DNA of 64,000 bases, taken from Mediterraneibacter agrestimuris (GTDB taxonomy: Bacteria > Bacillota > Clostridia > Lachnospirales > Lachnospiraceae). Each line of letters starts with the position of its first letter. Position 1 is the first letter of the stretch. Under the pieces are notes generated by a model. It saw nothing but the letters and a program-made list of their open reading frames with translations, was not told where the DNA came from and ran no database searches. Both the position numbers and the translations under genes were made by a program. The stretch spans positions 124,001 to 188,000 of the forward strand of contig NZ_CALPDG010000002.1 in NCBI RefSeq assembly GCF_943193195.1. Reading direction: 5' to 3'. Positions 8,899-16,937 of this stretch are shown piece by piece.

Positions 8899-9528
8899 TT
8901 AATAGGCTGTACCCGCAAAAGAAATGTATGGTGAATCTGTAGGAACTACTGTTGCACTAAAAATATAATATGTACTAGATCCTCCATGGTATACATTTAA
9001 GTATAATGCATGATAAGCCTGAGATGAATAAGAGTCCTTATCCCATGAACAGCTAAAAGAAGAATCTTTAACGGTATATGTACCTTTTAAATTGGTAATA
9101 TAGCTATTCTTTCCATTACGATTCCAACTGCACACAAGAGCAACTCTAAAAGCCTCTCTAGTAACACCTAAAGATGTATAATTATATACAAAAGTTCTGC
9201 TGGAAGTAGTCGCAGCTCTTGACAAATTATTATCACTATCATTGGCTTCAACAAGAGTGACAGTCATTGTTCCATTTTCATCTTGGCTTACTATTTTTGA
9301 TTCGCCGATTTCTGTAGGGAGTTCCATATCTTGCCCTGACATAACTTTTTCATAATGTTCTGCCTGCTCTGATGACATTTCCGATTTAGCCCTAGAAAAT
9401 GAACTACTGTCAATAGAATTGCTTTCTACATCCTGAGTTGTTGATGCTGCCATTGACATAGTTGAACTCCCAAATACCAAAGCGCCCCCCAAAACAATAC
9501 ATAAAATTTTTTTGATTTTGTTTTTCAT
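8899..9528 (-). CDS. Secreted protein, unknown function, first gene of the BlaI/M56 cassette
   Basis: 209 residues with a clear signal peptide (KNKIKKI, hydrophobic core, cleavage likely after SMAAS, about residue 29). A low-complexity Ser/Glu-rich linker follows, then a C-terminal domain of about 100 residues rich in Tyr, Ser and Thr with two cysteines, resembling a small beta-sandwich. I recognise no family. An AGGAGG site precedes the ATG, and TTGACA-17-TATTCT lies upstream with a dyad at the expected transcription start. It is the promoter-proximal gene and so perhaps the main output of the cassette, for example a peptide-binding or immunity-type protein (inference). Confidence 0.8.
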   Translation of the reverse strand: MKNKIKKILCIVLGGALVFGSSTMSMAASTTQDVESNSIDSSSFSRAKSEMSSEQAEHYEKVMSGQDMELPTEIGESKIVSQDENGTMTVTLVEANDSDNNLSRAATTSSRTFVYNYTSLGVTREAFRVALVCSWNRNGKNSYITNLKGTYTVKDSSFSCSWDKDSYSSQAYHALYLNVYHGGSSTYYIFSATVVPTDSPYISFAGTAY

Positions 9529-9625
9529 ATATTGAATCCTCCTAAATAGTTTTATAATCTTAATATTAAAAAACTTGAATATCTAATATCCCTCCCACCT
9601 TCCAATTCACAATTTGTTTTTATTA

Positions 9626-9650
9626 TTAGGACTATATAGCTTTAGTCTAA
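9626..9650. promoter_or_regulatory. Dyad at the transcription start, candidate BlaI-type operator
   Basis: TTAGGACTA (9626-9634) and TAGTCTAA (9643-9650) form an imperfect inverted repeat just downstream of the -10 box of the secreted-protein gene, where a BlaI/MecI-family repressor would block transcription. It is not a perfect match to the TACA/TGTA core known from staphylococcal bla/mec operators. Confidence 0.4.
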
Positions 9651-9678
9651 GAATACTACATTGTCGAATATATGTCAA
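9650..9678 (-). promoter_or_regulatory. Promoter of the BlaI/M56 cassette
   Basis: On the minus strand: TTGACA (9673-9678), 17-nt spacer, TATTCT (9650-9655), with a leader of about 110 nt before the ATG at 9528. A perfect -35 box suggests strong expression when derepressed. Confidence 0.65.
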
Positions 9679-9739
9679 TAGATGTTAGCTAAATATGCTT
9701 GTCCTGCTGTTTTTACACCAGAAGAAGACGGAGGTTACT

Positions 9740-10051
9740 CTAATCACTACCCCCAAGGTAAGACTCTTTTACCAGTTTCTTTATGTTATCTTCTGAAATG
9801 TAGGTCCTGTTCCATTCTGCCACCAGTTCATAAATATCATCATGCCAAACATCCCATATCCCCCCATAGCTGCCTTCATAAATGACAGAACCATCCGGAC
9901 AAGGTACATAAGCCTTTCCATAAAGTTTTAAAGCGCTTAGATAACGAAAAACATGACCCATTTCCGAAGCCATGTTTTCCAAAAAATCTATGAATCTATA
10001 TTCTTTATAAAGCGACCGAAAAATATCCTGTGCATCACATGCTTTTGAAAA
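9740..10051 (-). pseudogene. 5'-truncated gene remnant next to a palindromic element
   Basis: A continuous frame of about 100 codons with ordinary protein-like sequence (aromatic and acidic, with DIYELVAEWNRTY and KLYGKAYVPCPDG) and no credible start: only a TTG at 9982 and internal ATGs without a ribosome site. The frame reads upstream without a stop into the partial palindromic element at 10053-10102. The simplest reading is a gene whose 5' end was lost when the element arrived or recombined. I do not recognise the family; the end is the TAG at 9740-9742. Confidence 0.5.
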
Positions 10052-10052
10052 A

Positions 10053-10102
10053 CAGGTGAACTTAAAATAGGGCGGATTCAGTGACTATGAAGCCAGAAGG
10101 CT
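10053..10102. mobile_element. Dispersed palindromic element, copy 2 (partial)
   Basis: Matches the right-hand part of copies 3 and 6: GGTGAA, TTAAAATA, GGGCGGATTC, then the GTGACTATGAAGCC segment shared with copy 3. Both termini are missing. It lies between the gene remnant and the transglycosylase, and the latter's stop codon falls inside it. Confidence 0.7.
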
Positions 10103-10824
10103 TCCACCTTTATAATATCGTCTGCATTTTCTGTAATGGTATCCGCTTCCTCCTGTGTCAGATATCCTTCCCTTACCATACTTTCCAGTACTTTCTCCTG
10201 CCGTTTTACTGCAAGTTCCATACTAACCGTCGGTGCATAAGCAGATGGTGCATTGGGGGTACCTGCCAGCATCGTACTTTCGTAATCGGACATTTCAGCA
10301 GGAACCTTCCCGAAATATCCCATACTGGCATCATAAATACAATAATAAGATTCCCCAAAGTAAATACAATTTACATAGAGTTCTAAAATCTCATCCTTTG
10401 TATACCGTTTTTCCAACACTAATGTCAGCATTGCCTCAGCAGCTTTCCGCACAATATCATTGTCATCTTCAAAATACAGATTCTTAGCAAGCTGCTGGGT
10501 AATCGTACTGCCTCCCTCGATCAGCGCTCTGGCACGGATATTATTTCGTACCGCTCTTACCAGAGAAATCGCGTCAATTCCCGGATGGGAATAAAAACGT
10601 TTATCTTCCACAGCAACTACCGCATCCAGATAAATTTTTGGCAGCTTATCTAAAGTCGTGTAGTCAGGATTTGATTGTATTTCATTAATTTTTATCTCCA
10701 GCGGCTCATCTGTCATGACAGCTTCATATCTCTGATATCCCTTATAGGCGATTATACCAATCGGAACTATCAGCACCGCCAGACAGATGAGAAGCACTGT
10801 AAGCAGGCGCTTTATCCATTTCAT
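10078..10824 (-). CDS. mtgA: Monofunctional peptidoglycan glycosyltransferase
   Basis: About 248 residues: an N-terminal membrane anchor (about residues 8-28) followed by a GT51 domain with the catalytic EDKRFYSHPG motif and GGSTITQQLAKNLYF, then YVNCIYFGES. It polymerises lipid II into glycan strands outside the membrane; no transpeptidase domain is attached. The ATG at 10824 is used because AAGAGG is 8-9 nt upstream; the ATG two codons earlier is too close. The last eight residues or so and the stop codon are encoded by the partial palindromic element, so the native C terminus was probably different. The catalytic domain looks intact. Confidence 0.9.
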   Translation of the reverse strand: MKWIKRLLTVLLICLAVLIVPIGIIAYKGYQRYEAVMTDEPLEIKINEIQSNPDYTTLDKLPKIYLDAVVAVEDKRFYSHPGIDAISLVRAVRNNIRARALIEGGSTITQQLAKNLYFEDDNDIVRKAAEAMLTLVLEKRYTKDEILELYVNCIYFGESYYCIYDASMGYFGKVPAEMSDYESTMLAGTPNAPSAYAPTVSMELAVKRQEKVLESMVREGYLTQEEADTITENADDIIKVEAFWLHSH

Positions 10825-10897
10825 ATTCATTTCCTCTTAAGTAATATGTATATTTATAGTTTACCACATCTGAACACTTCTATCACTTATCTTTTCC

Positions 10898-11041
10898 TTA
10901 ATTCTTTCTGAAGACAAGTGAAATCCACGAGAAAATACTAATAAACAAATAAATAAAAGCTGCTAATGTAAAACAGATAACCCCTGTAATCCCCACTGCT
11001 ATAGTAATGACTGCATAAAACATTTTACCTCTTCCAGACAT
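10898..11041 (-). CDS. Small membrane protein (47 aa)
   Basis: Short frame with an ATG at 11041 preceded by GGGGA about 8-9 nt upstream, and TAA at 10898-10900. The product is mostly hydrophobic, one long or two short membrane segments (residues 8-44), with basic ends (SGRGK and FRKN). It lies about 75 bp upstream of the transglycosylase gene on the same strand, with copy 3 of the palindromic element just upstream. No family recognised; such short hydrophobic proteins are easily missed by annotation. Confidence 0.55.
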   Translation of the reverse strand: MSGRGKMFYAVITIAVGITGVICFTLAAFIYLFISIFSWISLVFRKN

Positions 11042-11090
11042 AATGTATTCCCCACTTTTTACAGATTTAACGTACACGTAGAATTCTATC

Positions 11091-11232
11091 GCAACAGTTC
11101 AGCGCAGGACTTTGCAATTGCTGCAAAGTCCGTAAAAACGCATGACTGAGAATAGAATCTGCCCTTTCACCGCAGGTGAACCTAAAATAGGGCGGATTTT
11201 GTGACTATGAAGCCGAAGGACTGAATAGTTAC
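11091..11232. mobile_element. Dispersed palindromic element, copy 3, with perfect 8-bp flanking repeat
   Basis: 142 bp. Termini GCAACAGTTCAG and CTGAATAGTTAC are near-inverted. Flanked by a perfect direct repeat ATTCTATC (11083-11090 and 11233-11240), the hallmark of transposition. Inside: a GGACTTTGCA/TGCAAAGTCC hairpin near the left end and the module AATCTGCCC/GGGCGGATT (11156-11164, 11190-11198) enclosing TTCACC/GGTGAA and an AAAATA strand. It occupies most of the gap between the 47-aa and 103-aa genes; the rest of 10831-11311 holds only the 47-aa gene. Confidence 0.85.
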
Positions 11233-11311
11233 ATTCTATCATACTAACTGTAAAAATCCCTTGCAGCAGTCTAACACTTATCTTACTCTTTTGAAAGATA
11301 TGTTAAACGGA

Positions 11312-11623
11312 CTACAGATTTTTCCATACCTCCTGTAGTTCTTCCACATCCATCTGTTTTTCTATCTGTGTGACAATCTGGTCGCTGTTTACATTCATCA
11401 CCGGGACCTGTGAATAATCCATCCACACATAACAGACGAACAACAGAATCCCGAGTGCCAGACGGAATACAAAGCTCCCCCCTTCCGGCTCTTCTTCTGC
11501 TCCTTTGTATAATTCCCGGTACAGATTCCCATACCGCGGATGTACCGCCGGAATCCAGCTGTCATCATAAAGTCTTCGTGTCTGCCTTAAAAGTTCCCGT
11601 CTTCTTTCTTCAGAATCATTCAT
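11312..11623 (-). CDS. Small membrane protein (103 aa), unknown function
   Basis: 103 residues: an arginine/glutamate-rich N-terminal half (SEERRRELLRQTRRLYDD, then a Tyr/Arg-rich stretch), one membrane span at about residues 50-67 (FVFRLALGILLFVCYVWM) and a short acidic tail. No signal peptide, so the N terminus is probably cytoplasmic. No family recognised. It stands alone between the his operon terminator and copy 3 of the palindromic element. Confidence 0.75.
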   Translation of the reverse strand: MNDSEERRRELLRQTRRLYDDSWIPAVHPRYGNLYRELYKGAEEEPEGGSFVFRLALGILLFVCYVWMDYSQVPVMNVNSDQIVTQIEKQMDVEELQEVWKNL

Positions 11624-11678
11624 AATAAATAGTCCCCCTTTCCAAAAAGAACCCCTTTTTATATGATCTGTATGTAAT

Positions 11679-11722
11679 AAGGGGCATAAAGCATGGTCTG
11701 TCTACCACATTTTATGCCCCTT
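11679..11722 (-). terminator. Terminator of the histidine operon
   Basis: Perfect 12-bp arms AAGGGGCATAAA (11679-11690) and TTTATGCCCCTT (11711-11722), 30 bp beyond the hisIE stop codon. The minus-strand side continues with TATTACAT, a weak T-tract; the plus side has TTTGTCT. Confidence 0.8.
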
Positions 11723-11751
11723 TGTCTGTCTAAAGAACTTTCATTTTCTTT

Positions 11752-13035
11752 TTATCGGTCTGCCATCTCTTTTGTAATATCTTCCCATGTTACGCCCCGC
11801 TCTACCATCAGTACCATTACATGATAAAGAAAATCTGAAATCTCATACTTAATTTCTTCGGCACTTGGATTCTTTGCTGCAATGACAATTTCCGTTGCCT
11901 CTTCACCGACTTTTTTTAAAATTTTGTCAATTCCCTTTTCAAAAAGGTAATTTGTATAAGAGCCATCCTTCGGATGTTCCTTTCTGTCCGCAATAGTATC
12001 ATACACACTCTCGAATACCTGAAGTGGATTCTTAGAATCATAATCCGTCCCCGCAATCGGCTGGTAAAAACAGGTTCGATTGCCCGTATGACAAGCAGCA
12101 CCAATTTGTTCCACCTTCGCAAGCAATGTGTCCTTATCACAGTCCGCAGTCAACGACTTAACATACTGAAAATGCCCTGAGGTTTCTCCCTTGATCCAGC
12201 GTTCCTGACGACTTCTGCTGAAATACGTCATCCTTCCAGATTTCACCGTATGATTGAAGGCATCTTCATTCATGTATGCCATCATTAGTACTTCATTTGT
12301 CTTGTAATCCTGTACCACAACCGGAAGCAGTCCGTCTGGATTCAGCTTGAATTCAGAGAATTCCATCATACTTTCAAAAGAGGTCATCTTAATGCCCTCA
12401 TCTGTACAAATTTGTTTAAATGCGTTAAAATCCATATCCAGTTGACTTACCAAAAGCCCGGACACACCTTTGACACCGTCAGATTTCAGAATTTTCAATA
12501 TCTCCGCCTGTTCCATGGTATCAGTCAGAACCACACACGGAATATCCGTCACATTCAATACCGAATTCAAATCCAGCCGATGCATGAAAATTACCTCGGA
12601 AGAATACTCTGAAATCTGATGCTGCCGTTTAAAAAGTCCGTCAAAATCATTCAGTGATACAGCAATTTTCCCTTTTCCAAACCGCTTTGACACATCTTCC
12701 AGCATATCCTGCGACACTGCCTTGGAAAAATTCAGTATAGCCCTTTTTGCCCCTGCATACAGATATTTTTTTACATCCTCCAGGCGGCGGATATTCCCGC
12801 CTGCTACCATCGGAATGCTGATTACACGGTTTATTTTCCGCATCAGATTAATTGCTTCTTCGTGTTCTTCTTCAGAATTGGACAAATCGAAAACAATCAA
12901 TTCATCTGCTCCCTGCTCGCTATAGTGCTTTGCAAGGGACACCACATCTTCTGAAATCACCGTGCGGTCATCGAACCATTGAACTGCTTTCCCGGCATTA
13001 ATCAAAATACATGGTGTTAATCTTTTATAACTCAT
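11752..13035 (-). CDS. hisIE: HisIE (PR-AMP cyclohydrolase / PR-ATP pyrophosphatase) fused to a degenerate HisA/HisF-like barrel
   Basis: 427 residues in three parts. Residues 1-220 resemble the HisA/HisF TIM barrel (KRLTPCILINAGKAV, phosphate loop VAGGNIRRLEDV), but by eye the catalytic Asp of the LDV motif is replaced (PCILI) and the matching mid-barrel Asp is absent, so it may be non-catalytic. Residues 225-325 are HisI with the zinc-binding D-C-D and C-H-T-G-N-R-T-C-F signatures. The last 100 are HisE (EEATEIVIAAKNP, EISDFLYHVMVLM). HisI and HisE carry out steps 2 and 3 of histidine synthesis. Last gene of the operon; hisA, hisF, hisH and hisC are not nearby. Confidence 0.9.
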   Translation of the reverse strand: MSYKRLTPCILINAGKAVQWFDDRTVISEDVVSLAKHYSEQGADELIVFDLSNSEEEHEEAINLMRKINRVISIPMVAGGNIRRLEDVKKYLYAGAKRAILNFSKAVSQDMLEDVSKRFGKGKIAVSLNDFDGLFKRQHQISEYSSEVIFMHRLDLNSVLNVTDIPCVVLTDTMEQAEILKILKSDGVKGVSGLLVSQLDMDFNAFKQICTDEGIKMTSFESMMEFSEFKLNPDGLLPVVVQDYKTNEVLMMAYMNEDAFNHTVKSGRMTYFSRSRQERWIKGETSGHFQYVKSLTADCDKDTLLAKVEQIGAACHTGNRTCFYQPIAGTDYDSKNPLQVFESVYDTIADRKEHPKDGSYTNYLFEKGIDKILKKVGEEATEIVIAAKNPSAEEIKYEISDFLYHVMVLMVERGVTWEDITKEMADR

Positions 13036-13050
13036 TTTTTTACACTCCTT

Positions 13051-13641
13051 TTACAAGCTGCCCTTTGTAGACCAAACTTCTTTTATACGTGGTTCTTCCT
13101 GCGTTGCCATATCAAGCGCCTTGCCAAATGCTTTAAACAGTGCCTCCGCCATGTGGTGGTTATTACCCTGATCCATGATTTTCAGATGCAGATTCATAGC
13201 TGCACTGTATGATACGGCATAAAAGAATTCTTGTATCATTTCCGTATCCATTGCACCAAGATATGGTACTGTAAATTCTGCATCATATTTCAAATATGGA
13301 CGTCCCGATAAGTCTATGGCACACAATGCAAGTACTTCATCCATAGGAAGGAGGAAACTGCCATAGCGTTTAATTCCCGCCTTATTTCCCAGTGCCTTTG
13401 CAACTGCCTCTCCCAATACAATTCCTGTATCTTCTATGGTATGATGACAGTCTACATCCAGATCGCCTTTTGCCTTAACATTCAGATCAAAGAGTCCATG
13501 CCGTGCAAAGCCATCCAGCATATGATCAAAAAACGGTATTCCAGTATCAATCTGATTCCTCCCGCTTCCGTCCAGATTGATACTTAATGTAATGTCGGTC
13601 TCTTTTGTCTTTCGTGTACAACTTCCGATTCGGTTTTCCAT
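13051..13641 (-). CDS. hisB: Imidazoleglycerol-phosphate dehydratase
   Basis: 196 residues, the usual length for the stand-alone enzyme (no HisB-N phosphatase domain). It dehydrates imidazole glycerol phosphate to imidazole acetol phosphate, step 6 of histidine synthesis. Metal-binding signatures are visible: GIPFFDHMLDGFARHG, DCHHTIEDTGI, and near the end GNNHHMAEALFKAFG. Sits between hisD and hisIE with gaps of 15-21 nt, so it is co-transcribed. Confidence 0.95.
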   Translation of the reverse strand: MENRIGSCTRKTKETDITLSINLDGSGRNQIDTGIPFFDHMLDGFARHGLFDLNVKAKGDLDVDCHHTIEDTGIVLGEAVAKALGNKAGIKRYGSFLLPMDEVLALCAIDLSGRPYLKYDAEFTVPYLGAMDTEMIQEFFYAVSYSAAMNLHLKIMDQGNNHHMAEALFKAFGKALDMATQEEPRIKEVWSTKGSL

Positions 13642-13662
13642 CGGTCTTTCTCCCTCTTTCCT

Positions 13663-14955
13663 TTATTCCTCAAAACGGACTTTTATTGAGTTTGCATGAG
13701 CCGTCAACTGTTCCGCCTCTGCAAACTGTTCAATATCTGTATGAATTGCTTCCAAAGCCTCTCTTGAATAAGAAATAATGCTGGATTTCTTTAAGAAATC
13801 ATCCACCGATAAGGGCGAAAAGAATTTCGCGGTTCCATTAGTTGGTAAGACATGGTTCGGTCCCGCAAAATAATCTCCCAGTGGTTCACTGCTGTATTCT
13901 CCTATAAAAATCGCTCCCGCATTGCGTATTTTTGTCATTACCTGATGCGGATCTCTCGTCATGATTTCCAAATGCTCAGAGGCTATCTCATTTGCTGCGC
14001 CAATGGCATCTTCCAAGGTATCTGCAACAAGAATATGTCCGTAATTGTCCAATGATTTCCGCATAATCTCCCCACGGGACAATTCAGCGGTAAATATGTC
14101 TGTCTCTTTTGACACTTTTTCTGCCAGTTCCATACTTGTCGTTACAAGTATGGCTGATGCCAGTTCATCATGCTCTGCCTGTGACAATAAATCGGCTGCC
14201 ACATAACGGGGATTTGCAGTTTCGTCAGCAAGCACAAGAATTTCACTTGGACCGGCAATGGAATCAATACTCACATGACCGTAAACAGCTTTTTTTGCCA
14301 GTGCTACATAGATATTGCCTGGTCCTACGATCTTGTCCACCTTTGGAATACTCTCTGTTCCGTAGGCAAGAGCTGCGATTGCCTGGGCGCCTCCAACCTT
14401 ATAAACTTTATCGGCACCTGCTTCTTTTGCTGCAACCAGTGTTGTCGGATTGACTTTTCCATCTTTTCCCGGCGGGGTTACCATGATGATTTCCTCTACA
14501 CCGGCAACTTTGGCAGGCATAATATTCATCAGCACAGAAGATGGATATACTGCTTTCCCTCCTGGTACATAAACACCGACTCTCTGAAGAGCCGTCACCT
14601 TTTGCCCCAGCATTGTACCATCCGGCTTACTGTCAAACCAACTGTACTGCATTTGTTTGGCATGATAAGATTCAATGTTTTTCAAAGCTTTACGCACAAT
14701 ACAAAGCAAATTCTCATCTATCATTTCATAGGCTTCTTTGATTTCTTCCTCCGTAACCTGAATGGTAGAAGCACTTATCTGCGCTCCGTCAAACCGGGCT
14801 GTATAGTCAAAGAGTGCCTTGTCTTTCTGTTCTTTGACTGTATCCAAAATCTTCCTCACACTTTTTTCATATTGCTCATAGCTGTTAGGACTGCGTTTCA
14901 GCAAATCCTCCAGCAGATTTTTTTTTGTCGTCTCATTCAGCTTTTCAATCCGCAT
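13663..14955 (-). CDS. hisD: Histidinol dehydrogenase
   Basis: 430 residues; a zinc enzyme that oxidises L-histidinol to L-histidine with two NAD+, the last steps of the pathway. Family signatures include VYVPGGKAVYPSSVLM, KVGGAQAIAALAYGTESIPKVDKIVGPGN and SEHLEIM, plus GPNHVLPT near residue 365, which carries catalytic and zinc-binding histidines. The start overlaps the 3' end of hisG by 11 bp, a coupled arrangement. Length and motifs are complete. Confidence 0.96.
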   Translation of the reverse strand: MRIEKLNETTKKNLLEDLLKRSPNSYEQYEKSVRKILDTVKEQKDKALFDYTARFDGAQISASTIQVTEEEIKEAYEMIDENLLCIVRKALKNIESYHAKQMQYSWFDSKPDGTMLGQKVTALQRVGVYVPGGKAVYPSSVLMNIMPAKVAGVEEIIMVTPPGKDGKVNPTTLVAAKEAGADKVYKVGGAQAIAALAYGTESIPKVDKIVGPGNIYVALAKKAVYGHVSIDSIAGPSEILVLADETANPRYVAADLLSQAEHDELASAILVTTSMELAEKVSKETDIFTAELSRGEIMRKSLDNYGHILVADTLEDAIGAANEIASEHLEIMTRDPHQVMTKIRNAGAIFIGEYSSEPLGDYFAGPNHVLPTNGTAKFFSPLSVDDFLKKSSIISYSREALEAIHTDIEQFAEAEQLTAHANSIKVRFEE

Positions 14956-15601
14956 GGTTATCCTCCTGTAACAGATTCCGCAAATTGTGAATCAGTTCTT
15001 TGATCCTGTCATTTTCCATCCGCATACTGACAGGGTTGACAATCATCCGTGCAGACAGAGGACATACTTCTTCTAGTACCATCAGTCCGTTTTCTTTTAA
15101 TGTAGATCCCGTTTCAACAATGTCTACAATCACTTCCGAAAGCCCTACGATCGGCGCAAGCTCAATAGAACCGTTCATTTTGATGATTTCCACAGTCTGA
15201 TGCTTCTTATTATAAAAATAGTCTTTTGCAATGTTTGGATATTTTGTTGCAACACGAATCAATTCACGATGCTTTAAAAGCTCTGCTTCATCTTCATAAC
15301 CGCAGACGCACATCCGGCATTTTCCAAAGCCAAGATCCAGAACTTCATGAACTTTACGTCCTTCTTCAACAATCGTATCTTTTCCAGCAACACCGATATC
15401 TGCCGCACCATACTCTACATAAGTCGGCACGTCAGGTCCTTTTGCAAGAAAGAATTTCAGTTTCAGTTCTTCATTGACAAAAATCAGCTTTCTGGATTTT
15501 TTATCTTTCATTTCCTCACAGGTAATTCCAAGACGCTCCAGCCTTTCCAGTGTTTTGTTTGCCAGGCGGCCTTTGGTAAGTGCAAATGTCAAATATCTCA
15601 T
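14945..15601 (-). CDS. hisG: ATP phosphoribosyltransferase, short (HisZ-dependent) form
   Basis: 218 residues. It catalyses the committed step, ATP plus PRPP to PR-ATP. It starts LTFALTKGRLANKTLERLERLG and contains the PRPP-binding VDIVETGSTLKENGL, but lacks the C-terminal regulatory domain of long HisG, so it needs HisZ for activity and feedback control. The hisZ gene lies directly upstream and overlaps it by 4 bp, which fits the obligate hetero-octamer known for this class. Confidence 0.96.
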   Translation of the reverse strand: MRYLTFALTKGRLANKTLERLERLGITCEEMKDKKSRKLIFVNEELKLKFFLAKGPDVPTYVEYGAADIGVAGKDTIVEEGRKVHEVLDLGFGKCRMCVCGYEDEAELLKHRELIRVATKYPNIAKDYFYNKKHQTVEIIKMNGSIELAPIVGLSEVIVDIVETGSTLKENGLMVLEEVCPLSARMIVNPVSMRMENDRIKELIHNLRNLLQEDNHAD

Positions 15602-16866
15602 ACCGTCTCCCCCTCCGGCTTCTTTTCCTCGGCATGAAGCAGATGTTTCTCTCCACTTTTCAGATTTATGACTTCAATGTCATGATCTTCTTTCAAAAAC
15701 AAAAGATTGTCTGCCTGAATCCGTTTTCCGTAGTCCTCATAACAGGATAAGCTTTCCTCTGCCCTACACTTTTTTAACACAATACATGTTCCATTTGAAC
15801 GGTAGTCTTTTGCCAGTGTAAAAGCCCATTGCTGTATATCCTCTGTATACACAATAAGATCCCGATGTCCTGCGTCAACAGCGATTTTCTGACGGCTTAA
15901 GGCGCTCATCAGCTCATCCACAATAATCGCAAAACCAATAGACGGAATACTTTTCCCGAACTTCTCCAGTAAGTGGTCATAACGTCCGCCGCGGACTATG
16001 GCATCTCCGGTTCCATATGTATAAGCACGGAAAATAATTCCCGAATAATACCCATAGCTGCCGCACATGCTCATATCAAAGGTGACATGTTCCTCAACAC
16101 CGTAATGCTTAAGCAGTACATAAATCTTCTGCAGACGGTCAATAGCCGCCAGAGCTTCCCTTGCGGATACGGTCAATGCCGCCTTTTTTAAGACTTCTGC
16201 ACCGCCAATCAATTCCGGCAGTACACGAAATGCCTCTTTCACAGATTCACTGACCCGCTCACTGTCCAGCACCTCTTCTACACCAAAATAATTCCGGTTA
16301 CCGATCAAAGAATAAACCTCTGTAATCCGTTCATCGTTAAGACCACTCTCACATAACAGTGTACGGATAAAATCTACATGACCGATATTTACTTGAAATT
16401 CCTTCAGTCCGACCTTTTTCAATCCGTCTACAAGCATGGCGATCATCTCTGCATCAGCTTCAATAGAGTCCTCACCGATCAGTTCAGCGCCAAGCTGGGT
16501 ATTTTCCTTTAGTCTTCCTTGATAACTGAAATGATTGATAAAGGTATTCCCGATGTAACACAAACGAACCGGAAAATCTTCATCTTCAAATAAGGTTGCT
16601 GCTGCTCTCGCGATAGACGGCGTAATATCAGGGCGCAGAGAAAGTGTATTGCCCTCTCTGTCAAAAAACTTATACAGTTCCCGCGAAGAAATTGTTCCAA
16701 TCTCTTCGCGGAACACATCAAAATATTCAAATGTCGGTGTCTGGATATCCTGATATCCGTATAAATGTAACGTATTATGGAGCTTTTCCTGCACCGTCAG
16801 CTTCTTTCTGCATTCTGTATTATAGATATCCCGGACCCCTTCGGGAGTATGTAATTTCTGTTCCAT
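15598..16866 (-). CDS. hisZ: ATP phosphoribosyltransferase regulatory subunit (HisRS-like)
   Basis: 422 residues, paralogous to the catalytic core of histidyl-tRNA synthetase but serving as the regulatory partner of short HisG. HisRS-like motifs are present (TPEGVRDIY, LRPDITPSIAR in motif 2, and AYTYGTGDAIVRGGRYDHLLEKFG). It lacks a full anticodon-binding domain. The ATG at 16866 is preferred because AAGGTG lies 7 nt upstream; a longer frame begins 45 nt earlier without support. First his gene of the operon, 71 nt after recU. No T-box leader was recognised. Confidence 0.93.
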   Translation of the reverse strand: MEQKLHTPEGVRDIYNTECRKKLTVQEKLHNTLHLYGYQDIQTPTFEYFDVFREEIGTISSRELYKFFDREGNTLSLRPDITPSIARAAATLFEDEDFPVRLCYIGNTFINHFSYQGRLKENTQLGAELIGEDSIEADAEMIAMLVDGLKKVGLKEFQVNIGHVDFIRTLLCESGLNDERITEVYSLIGNRNYFGVEEVLDSERVSESVKEAFRVLPELIGGAEVLKKAALTVSAREALAAIDRLQKIYVLLKHYGVEEHVTFDMSMCGSYGYYSGIIFRAYTYGTGDAIVRGGRYDHLLEKFGKSIPSIGFAIIVDELMSALSRQKIAVDAGHRDLIVYTEDIQQWAFTLAKDYRSNGTCIVLKKCRAEESLSCYEDYGKRIQADNLLFLKEDHDIEVINLKSGEKHLLHAEEKKPEGETV

Positions 16867-16937
16867 AAAAAACACCTTCACTTTATCGTAGTAAATCGCT
16901 AAATCATACACAATTATACGAAGTTTTTACGGCATTG

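Noticed and set aside
14275-15003. Long plus-strand frame of 242 codons opposite hisD/hisG
   Set aside because: It lies fully antisense to two well-supported his genes, has no ribosome site and no family features.
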